Source: Clostridium sp. C105KSO13 | GTDB lineage: Bacteria; Bacillota; Clostridia; Lachnospirales; Lachnospiraceae | DNA: 64,000 nt | Assembly: GCF_001517425.1 (NCBI RefSeq) | Contig: NZ_FBWL01000164.1 | Location: 1-64,000, forward strand | Direction of reading: 5' to 3' | In this document: positions 57,790 through 64,000 of the stretch, piece after piece | Layout of the letters: every line of letters begins with the position of its first letter | Position numbering within the stretch: the first letter of the stretch is position 1 | The notes under the pieces: model-generated | The model's input: only the letters and a program-made list of their open reading frames with translations | The model's database searches: none | Told to the model about the DNA's origin: nothing | Program-made: the position numbers and the translations under genes

Positions 57790-58803
57790 TTATTTTCTTG
57801 CACAGATCCGTTCGATTCTTGCCAACTCTTCTTCTGTAAAATTGGTATAATCTGCAACAGAAATATTTTCAAGAATCTGCTCCGGCTTTGACGCACCGAT
57901 TAAAACAGAACACACCTCATCATCTTTGAGTACCCAGGAAAGTGCCATTTGCGCCAGTGTCTGCCCTCTTTGTACTGCGATTTCATTAAGCTCTGCTATC
58001 TGTCCAAGCCTCTCTTTTGTCAGATCACTTGCATGCAGAAATCTATGGTCTGTGGCCACACGGCTGTCAGAGGGTATACCATGCAGATATTTGTCTGTAA
58101 GCAATCCCTGTGCCAAAGGACTGAAGGCAATAATACCAACACCTGCCTCTTTACAGTAATCTTTAACACCGTCCTCCTCTATTGTTCTGTCGAACATAGA
58201 ATATCTTCTCTGATTAACCACAAAAGGGCACCTCATTTCCTTAAGTAGTTTTACTGCTTCTTCGGTGTATTCCTTATCGTAGTTAGAAACACCCGCATAA
58301 AGCGCCTTACCACTTTTTACGATATCCGCAAGGGCCTGCATACTTTCTTCCAATGGTGTTTCTATATCCATTCTGTGATGGTAAAAAATATCCACATACT
58401 CCAGATTCATTCTATTCAAACTCTGGTCAATACTGGCCATTAAATACTTTCGGCTCCCTCCGTCACCATAAGGTCCGTCCCACATGTCATATCCTGCTTT
58501 TGTTGTAATCACCAGTTCATCTCTGTAAGGACGAAAATCTTCCAGAAATATTTTTCCCATATTTGATTCTGCACTACCATATACCGGTCCATAATTATTT
58601 GCAAGATCAAATTGTGTGATTCCTGCATCAAATGCGGTTCTGCACATTGCCTTCATGTTGTCATAATTATCCTTGGTACCAAAGTTATGCCAGAATCCAA
58701 GAGATACAGCCGGAAATCTCAAGCCGCTCTTTCCCACTCTGTTGTAGACCATTTTTTCGTATCTGTCCTTTGATGCTGCGTAAACATTTGGAATATCTGC
58801 CAT
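57790..58803 (-). CDS. Aldo/keto reductase (YghZ-like)
   Basis: 337 residues. Family motifs: N-terminal NRVGKSGLRFPAVSLGFWHN, catalytic Asp and Tyr in FDLANNYGPVYG, Lys in ITTKAGY, His in FYHHRMD, and NADPH-binding GVSNYD, FSPLAQGLLTDKYL and IGASKPEQILEN. YghZ-type enzymes reduce glyceraldehyde-3-phosphate or methylglyoxal in E. coli. Here the gene follows the histidine kinase by three bases (its ribosome site overlaps that gene) and precedes GH112, so it is likely to handle a sugar aldehyde or toxic by-product. Confidence 0.88.
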   Translation of the reverse strand: MADIPNVYAASKDRYEKMVYNRVGKSGLRFPAVSLGFWHNFGTKDNYDNMKAMCRTAFDAGITQFDLANNYGPVYGSAESNMGKIFLEDFRPYRDELVITTKAGYDMWDGPYGDGGSRKYLMASIDQSLNRMNLEYVDIFYHHRMDIETPLEESMQALADIVKSGKALYAGVSNYDKEYTEEAVKLLKEMRCPFVVNQRRYSMFDRTIEEDGVKDYCKEAGVGIIAFSPLAQGLLTDKYLHGIPSDSRVATDHRFLHASDLTKERLGQIAELNEIAVQRGQTLAQMALSWVLKDDEVCSVLIGASKPEQILENISVADYTNFTEEELARIERICARK

Positions 58804-58806
58804 TTT

Positions 58807-60519
58807 TTATTTCTCCTTCATTGGTAGTGTGATGATAACACGTGTCCCCTCACCTACGTTGCTTTGTACCATAAAACCATATTCTTCGCCGCATATTTCC
58901 TTAATTCTTCGATAAACATTGGCTATTCCAATCTTTCTCATTCCACCCCGGTTTTCCTGATGGCCATTCAGCAGTTCAGCCGCTGCTTCTTTTGACATGC
59001 CTACTCCGCTGTCTTCCACCACAATCTGTAGATTTTTCTCCTGCTGTGTAACAATAATGCTAAGAAGTCCACGTCCATCCATTGACGCTATACCATGAAA
59101 AATTGCATTTTCCACAATGGGCTGCAGGATGACCTTAGGAACCATACAATGCAGCAACCTGTCCGGACATTCTATTTTTTCATCAAACTTGTCCATATAC
59201 CGGTATTTCTGAAGCACAAGATAATTCTCTACATTTTTCAGTTCTTCCTCCAAGGATATATACACTGCATTTTCCACCCGCAAGGTCCCTTGAAGCAAAG
59301 AGATAAATGCATTTGTAAACTCAATAATTTCTGAGTCTCCCTTGATTTTAGCCATATAAACTATAGAATTGAGGGTATTGTAAATAAAATGTGGGTTAAT
59401 CTGTAAGAGAAGCTGATCCACCTGACTTCTTCGGATTGCTTTTTCATGTTCAAGCGACATTTTTGTATAATGCTGCACGTCCTGCACCATTTTATTGAAA
59501 ACATTAGCCAGAACCTCAATCTCATCCCCTGTTCTTACATCCACCGACACATCAAAATTTCCTTTTCCAAACTGTGCGGCCGCCTCACTTAAGCGATTAA
59601 TGGGATGTACGACTTTTTTTATACTTGTAGAAAGTATCCCAACAATCAGCACCATTAAAATAACAAAAATAAAAATCAGAAATACCTCAACAACGATGAT
59701 CTTTTTCTGCATTAAATGACTTGAAATTTCAGTCACCATAATCCACCCCTGATTCATTCCTTTAGATACCAGATAGATATTGCCATATTTATCTGTAATT
59801 TTTCCATCCATATTATCCTTTAGGGTCTCATAATCCAAACCAATTCTTCCATTTTGTATAACAGATGTTCCCTCATCATCGTAGACTGCATACCCTTCTA
59901 GAAGTGACATATCCCGTGTAGCCAAATTTTCTAAATATGAATAATCCAGACTGATAATCAGATTCCCCAATTTTTGCTCATAATTTTCAACTGAGTAATA
60001 GGTCAGTATATAACTGATTACCTTCCTTGTACGTCCGTTCTGGGTTGGCGCCGACATATGCACATTCGTATATCCTTTTGTTTTTCCGTCTGCTTTAAAT
60101 TCAGCATACCATTCTTCCTTTTCCGGATAAAATTTATCTCTGGACTGCATACTGCTGTAAGTACGTTTCGTATTGGTGTAAATCATAATCTCCTGAATAT
60201 AGTCCATAACATAGGTATAGGTACGCAAAGCATTTTTTGCTGAAGTCTGGGAAACATAATTGTTAGCCACTGCCTGCTCGGGTACATTTATATCATTCTG
60301 CACGACCGTGCTTACCGCAATCTGCTTTGCAATGTTCTCTACAGTAGATTGTGTCATAGATATAGATGCAATTGCCTGATCCATTTGTGCTCTCTGGCTT
60401 TTGATTTCCCTATCCTTATAACTCTTATGATAATAACCAATAATAATAAACAGCATGACCATAAATATAACAGTTATGGTAAGTAAAACGGGTATTGTAA
60501 GTTTTTTTTGCAGTTTCAC
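58807..60519 (-). CDS. YesM-type sensor histidine kinase, module B
   Basis: About 570 residues from a GTG at 60519 (M-KLQKKLTIPVLLTITVIFM), seven bases after AGAGGAG; a longer ATG at 60570 that overlaps the regulator gene has no good ribosome site and adds 17 Arg-rich residues. TM1 is at the N-terminus, the extracytoplasmic sensor runs to about 270, TM2 near 275-298, then HAMP and the His_kinase domain with the phospho-His in QINPHFIYNTLNS, and an HATPase domain (IVENAIFHGI, VEDSGVGM). Paired with the regulator upstream. Confidence 0.9.
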   Translation of the reverse strand: MKLQKKLTIPVLLTITVIFMVMLFIIIGYYHKSYKDREIKSQRAQMDQAIASISMTQSTVENIAKQIAVSTVVQNDINVPEQAVANNYVSQTSAKNALRTYTYVMDYIQEIMIYTNTKRTYSSMQSRDKFYPEKEEWYAEFKADGKTKGYTNVHMSAPTQNGRTRKVISYILTYYSVENYEQKLGNLIISLDYSYLENLATRDMSLLEGYAVYDDEGTSVIQNGRIGLDYETLKDNMDGKITDKYGNIYLVSKGMNQGWIMVTEISSHLMQKKIIVVEVFLIFIFVILMVLIVGILSTSIKKVVHPINRLSEAAAQFGKGNFDVSVDVRTGDEIEVLANVFNKMVQDVQHYTKMSLEHEKAIRRSQVDQLLLQINPHFIYNTLNSIVYMAKIKGDSEIIEFTNAFISLLQGTLRVENAVYISLEEELKNVENYLVLQKYRYMDKFDEKIECPDRLLHCMVPKVILQPIVENAIFHGIASMDGRGLLSIIVTQQEKNLQIVVEDSGVGMSKEAAAELLNGHQENRGGMRKIGIANVYRRIKEICGEEYGFMVQSNVGEGTRVIITLPMKEK

Positions 60520-60544
60520 TGTGATTCTCCTCTGAATCCTCTGC

Positions 60545-62095
60545 CTAATCCTGTTTATCCACCTTCTCATGATTTACTTTTCTCAAATACTCTCTTGGAG
60601 ACATCCCTTCCTTTTTTTTAAATACATAACTAAAATACTGAGCAGAAGTAAATCCGATTTGTTTCCATATCTCATCAATACTTTTCATTCCTTCTTCCAT
60701 ACATTTTTTTGCACGGTCTAACCTAAAATCGGTAAGATAGTTTACCACATTGTCATCCATCTCCTTCTTGAAGCATCTCCTAAGATGACCTTCAGAAATT
60801 CCTGCAGCCTTAGCAATATCTGCCACCGATATATCCTTCATAAAATTCTGATAAATATACTCCTGGGCAAGAATGACATGACGGGAATACTGTTTCTCTC
60901 TTCGTTTATGCATTTCAGCTAAAAGATTATCCTGGTTCCTCGATAAATCAGCTCTCAGCATTTTTATATCTGTATAGTAATCCGACATTTTAAATAGGTC
61001 TGGATTAAGTTTGTTTTTTCTAACCTGAGCGGACAAAAAATGGCATAACTCGTGCATACCATCGGAAAATTCCCAAACATCTCTATTTCTGCTCATTTCA
61101 TTCATAAGTCTGTCAAGCAGCAACTTTGATTCTTTTTCATCTTCCTCTGCAATTCGTTCTTTCCAAATAGAAAACGTTTTATTTATTTCAACATTTTCAT
61201 CAGACAATCCGCTATTAGACAACTTACCTTCAGTATATATTTTCTCCTGATCCGCATATAAATACTTCATTTTTTTACGAAGGCTGTAATAAGTATCCGG
61301 AAGCATATCAAATTTCATCACTGGAGATGATATAAGACAGATATAATCTTCCATATTTTTTAAATACTTATTCATAATATACTCTGCTGTTTCCCTGCAT
61401 TTCCACTCTACATTCGGTATTTCTTTCTGGGTAAAAAAAATACCACAGTATTCATTACTAAAAAGTTCCACAAACGCACGTAATAAAAGCTCATCATCCT
61501 GGAATCCATTCTCCATGGCATAACAGTCTACATATGCTTCTCTTTTGTTCTCTGAATGCCGCAAAACGATTTGAGGACGCTGAGCAATATAGAACAAAAC
61601 ATATCGTTGAAACGGCTTGTCCTGATACGCCCATTCACGCATGCTTCCAAGAGTGTCCTCACGGAAAAAATCACGAATATTTGTCTCCAGTATTTTGTGA
61701 TGTTCCCGCCTCTCTTTTTCCAGATCTGCTGCATTTTTCCGCATCACTTCTTCCAATTGCTCCTCGGATAATTCGTTTTTCAGAAAATAATGTGTTATCC
61801 CTAGACTTATTCCTCTCTGGGCATAAGCAAAGTCTCGATAAGCTGTCAGCATAAAAATTTTTTGTGAAGGATTCTGCCTCAATACTTCCTCTGACATCTG
61901 CAAGCCATCCATAACAGGCATACTAATATCTACAAAAACAAAATCCGGATGCAGCTTTGCTATCTCCGGAATTGCTTTAACACCATTTTGTGCAGTACCT
62001 ATGACTTGAATATCCAGAGAAGTTCCCTGCAGAATTGTCTCCAGATACTGAATTGCCATAGGTTCATCATCTACTATATATACTGTCAATTTCAC
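60545..62095 (-). CDS. YesN-type response regulator with AraC DNA-binding domain, module B
   Basis: 516 residues, GTG start. Receiver domain with D9/D10 and phospho-acceptor D56 in FVFVDISMPVMDG. A long central region with no known motif, and a C-terminal AraC-type domain (ISVADIAKAAGISEGHLRRC and WKQIGFTSAQYFSYVFKKKE). Located directly between the permease and kinase genes, so it most likely controls the module B transporter and glycosidases. Confidence 0.92.
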   Translation of the reverse strand: MKLTVYIVDDEPMAIQYLETILQGTSLDIQVIGTAQNGVKAIPEIAKLHPDFVFVDISMPVMDGLQMSEEVLRQNPSQKIFMLTAYRDFAYAQRGISLGITHYFLKNELSEEQLEEVMRKNAADLEKERREHHKILETNIRDFFREDTLGSMREWAYQDKPFQRYVLFYIAQRPQIVLRHSENKREAYVDCYAMENGFQDDELLLRAFVELFSNEYCGIFFTQKEIPNVEWKCRETAEYIMNKYLKNMEDYICLISSPVMKFDMLPDTYYSLRKKMKYLYADQEKIYTEGKLSNSGLSDENVEINKTFSIWKERIAEEDEKESKLLLDRLMNEMSRNRDVWEFSDGMHELCHFLSAQVRKNKLNPDLFKMSDYYTDIKMLRADLSRNQDNLLAEMHKRREKQYSRHVILAQEYIYQNFMKDISVADIAKAAGISEGHLRRCFKKEMDDNVVNYLTDFRLDRAKKCMEEGMKSIDEIWKQIGFTSAQYFSYVFKKKEGMSPREYLRKVNHEKVDKQD

Positions 62096-62170
62096 AATAA
62101 GATCCTGTCCTTTCTTTTATGCCTTGGCAGTACCTTTTCGCTTTGAGCAGCTGCTGTTCAAAAAGCTCCA

Positions 62171-62989
62171 TTACCCTTTTACTGCACCAGCTGTCAGTCC
62201 TCTAATGAAATTCTTGGAACCAATAATAAAAAGTATTAAAAGAGGTATTGTTGCCAATGTAAGACCAGCAAGCTGAGCACCGTAATCTGTTCTATAGGCA
62301 CTGGCCAAACTTTTGATAAAAATAGGAATGGTATAATTAGCAGGCTTATTAATAAACACTAAAGGTATCATATAATTGTTCCATGACCAGAGGAAAATAA
62401 GCAGGCACAAGGTAAGCAGCCCCGGCTTAATACATGGCAAAACTATGGAACGAAAAATCTTTATTTCTCCTGCACCGTCAATTCTCGCACTTTCCACCAA
62501 TTCTATAGGAAGAGAACCCTGAATGAAGGAAATCATCCAGTAAGCTCCAAATCCATTTGCAAACCATGTGAAAATCATTGGCCATAGTGTGGTATTAAGA
62601 CCAATATTTCTCATTTCAATCATGTATCCGATAATCCCGATCTGTGTTGGTACCATCATCGTCATCATGATGAAAACATTCAGTGCTTTTTTTAAACGGA
62701 AGTTATATACGTTCATACCGTATCCTACCATTGCACATATTATAACAGATACTGCCATAGAAACCAAAGAGATAAATAAACTGTTTCCATAAGCACCCAC
62801 GAAATTGGATGCTAATATTGTCTTAACATTTTCCATCATATAATTAGATGGAAATATCGGTGTTCCCTGAAAAATTGATTCACTCTTATAGGTTGACATT
62901 GAAAACATAAACCAGAACGGAACCAAGGAGATGAACGATATTATAACAAGAACTATACCTGTTAAAATACCTTTTACTTTTTTAGACAT
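62171..62989 (-). CDS. Carbohydrate ABC transporter permease (MalG/AraQ type), module B
   Basis: 272 residues, six membrane helices. EAA loop ELVESARIDGAGEIKIFRSI with VLPCIKP, C-terminus GSKNFIRGLTAGAVKG. Very similar in layout to the module A partner. Starts with GGAGGAAAAATAA ATG; the previous stop lies directly before it. Confidence 0.92.
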   Translation of the reverse strand: MSKKVKGILTGIVLVIISFISLVPFWFMFSMSTYKSESIFQGTPIFPSNYMMENVKTILASNFVGAYGNSLFISLVSMAVSVIICAMVGYGMNVYNFRLKKALNVFIMMTMMVPTQIGIIGYMIEMRNIGLNTTLWPMIFTWFANGFGAYWMISFIQGSLPIELVESARIDGAGEIKIFRSIVLPCIKPGLLTLCLLIFLWSWNNYMIPLVFINKPANYTIPIFIKSLASAYRTDYGAQLAGLTLATIPLLILFIIGSKNFIRGLTAGAVKG

Positions 62990-63898
62990 TTATTTTTCCT
63001 CCTTTCCATTCATAAATTTCAAACCAAGCAATGAAACAATTACAATAATAACAAACAGAACAGAAGATAAGGCTGAAGCATATCCAAGTCTCGGATTTGC
63101 ACCAAATGCCTGATTATAGAAGTTCCATACCATAGTCAGACAGCTCTGTCCGGGACCTCCGACCGTAGATGAAGATTGATTTGAGAACAAAAGGTTTGGC
63201 TCATCAAACAACTGGAATGCATAAATAGCACTTGTTATAACAAGGAAAATAGTTACAGGCTTTAACAGCGGAATCGTGATCCTCATAAAAGTCTGCACCC
63301 TGCTTGCTCCGTCAATTCTCGCTGCCTCATAGACATCTTCTGATATTGATGTAATACCAGCCAGATACATAGCCATATAATATCCCGTACATTTCCAAAT
63401 AATCATGAAGGCAATTACAAACGGTGCCCATGTGGGACTTCCGGTAAAGTTAATTGCTTCTCCTCCAAGAGCAACAATAAGTTTGTTTAAAAATCCAATA
63501 TGCTTTTCAAAAATAAATGTAAAAATCATCCCGATTGCAACAGGTGTTGTAATATAAGGTAAAAAGTTTACAGTCTGCAAGACATTTTTAAACTTTGTCA
63601 AATCACTGATCATTGCTGCGAACAGTAATCCTAAAAGTATTGCTATAGGAAATCCGATAACACCAATTTTTACTGTATTCCAGAGAGATGCCCAGAAAGT
63701 GGTATCTTTTGTAAAGATGTCAATATAGTTCTGTAATCCGATAAATGTTTTTTCACTATATCCATTCCAGTCAAGTACACTCATATAGAAAGAGTATAAA
63801 ATAGGAAATAGATTGAACATGAGAAAACTAACACAAAACGGCGCCAGAAAAAGCGTTGGCCAAGTGCTTTTATATTTATTATGTATTCCTTTATTCAT
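62990..63898 (-). CDS. Carbohydrate ABC transporter permease (MalF/UgpA type), module B
   Basis: 302 residues from the ATG at 63898 (MNKGIHNKYKSTWPTLFLAP), with AAAGGAG upstream; an upstream ATG at 63946 starts inside a hairpin and is not used. EAA loop ISEDVYEAARIDGASRVQTF, then MRITIPLLKP. Motif FLVITSAIYAFQLFDEPNLL matches that of module A. The stop precedes the next permease by zero bases, so the two are translationally coupled. Confidence 0.92.
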   Translation of the reverse strand: MNKGIHNKYKSTWPTLFLAPFCVSFLMFNLFPILYSFYMSVLDWNGYSEKTFIGLQNYIDIFTKDTTFWASLWNTVKIGVIGFPIAILLGLLFAAMISDLTKFKNVLQTVNFLPYITTPVAIGMIFTFIFEKHIGFLNKLIVALGGEAINFTGSPTWAPFVIAFMIIWKCTGYYMAMYLAGITSISEDVYEAARIDGASRVQTFMRITIPLLKPVTIFLVITSAIYAFQLFDEPNLLFSNQSSSTVGGPGQSCLTMVWNFYNQAFGANPRLGYASALSSVLFVIIVIVSLLGLKFMNGKEEK

Positions 63899-63918
63899 AA
63901 AATGCTCCTTTATAAAGA

Positions 63919-63946
63919 ATGAAGGAACAGCAAGCCATTCCTTCAT
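63919..63946 (-). other. Hairpin between binding-protein and permease genes, module B
   Basis: ATGAAGGAA (63946-63938 in transcript order) pairs with TTCCTTCAT (63927-63919), a perfect 9-bp stem with a 10-base loop. It parallels the hairpin in module A. Confidence 0.65.
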
Positions 63947-63967
63947 ACAAATGATTAAATATTACAA

Positions 63968-64000
63968 TTATTTAATCGTAACACTGTCATCTGTTACAAG
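63968..64000 (-). CDS. C-terminal end of a probable ABC sugar-binding protein, module B (cut by window edge)
   Basis: The last ten codons, LVTDDSVTIK, and a TAA stop at 63970-63968 are visible before the window ends. Placement directly upstream of two sugar permeases and a hairpin makes a solute-binding protein the natural expectation, but no domain is visible. Confidence 0.5.
   Translation of the reverse strand, partial: LVTDDSVTIK

Overview
The window looks like a chromosomal segment of a gut-type anaerobic Firmicute, most probably Lachnospiraceae. The clues are a Stickland-type glycine/sarcosine/betaine reductase operon with an in-frame UGA (selenocysteine), a T-box in front of an archaeal-type prolyl-tRNA synthetase, a GlgC/GlgD pair, SpoVG, YesM/YesN two-component systems beside sugar ABC transporters, and a GH112 galactoside phosphorylase. 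Genus cannot be fixed from the sequence alone. No rRNA, tRNA, insertion sequence, prophage or CRISPR array was seen.

Layout. (1) 1-4447, minus strand: reductase component B genes grdI-grdH, a BCCT transporter and the start of trxB, read from a consensus promoter opposite a TetR-family regulator (4750-5406); a 12-bp palindrome downstream of the grd promoter is a likely operator. A family M19 dipeptidase follows. (2) 6.4-11.3 kb, minus: str operon rpsL-rpsG-fusA-tuf, with an unusual four-unit 32-bp palindromic tandem repeat between rpsL and rpsG and a separate tuf promoter. (3) 11.4-15.6 kb: T-box-controlled proS, then a telA/xpaC pair. (4) 15.7-24.3 kb: an RluA-type pseudouridine synthase; glgC-glgD-spoVG (minus); and on the plus strand murC followed by a replication cluster (DnaD-domain protein, DnaC/DnaI-like helicase loader, overlapping prs) preceded by DnaA-box-like sites. 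(5) 24.3-42.2 kb, minus: an M24 peptidase, rpoB-rpoC, and rpmG-secE-nusG-rplK-rplA and rplJ-rplL, with a metabolic block (pyk, FGGY kinase, araD, M20 peptidase) inserted between rplL and rpoB under its own perfect consensus promoter. (6) 42.3-43.9 kb, plus: motA broken by a one-base frameshift, then intact motB. (7) 44-64 kb, minus: a glycan-use region made of two similar modules, each with a sugar ABC transporter and a YesM/YesN sensor-regulator pair. Module B (right) carries an aldo/keto reductase, GH112 phosphorylase, GH1 glycosidase and a beta-lactamase-fold serine hydrolase. Module A carries a lipoprotein sugar-binding protein, two permeases and a GH35 beta-galactosidase.

How the parts work together. 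The grd operon would couple uptake of a betaine-like quaternary amine to reductive cleavage giving acetyl phosphate (and trimethylamine if the substrate is betaine), with electrons supplied through thioredoxin reductase. The 44-64 kb region would sense extracellular oligosaccharides, import them and split beta-galactosides and beta-glucosides inside the cell, one branch by phosphorolysis. The middle of the window is housekeeping gene expression, whose cis-regulation (T-box, L10 leader, paired hairpins before rplK and rplA, tandem hairpins in the str operon) is the richest source of unexplained structure. I did not find a clearly novel protein system; the best candidates for something undescribed are the rpsL-rpsG repeat array, the rplK/rplA hairpin pair, and the DnaA-box/helicase-loader/prs arrangement.
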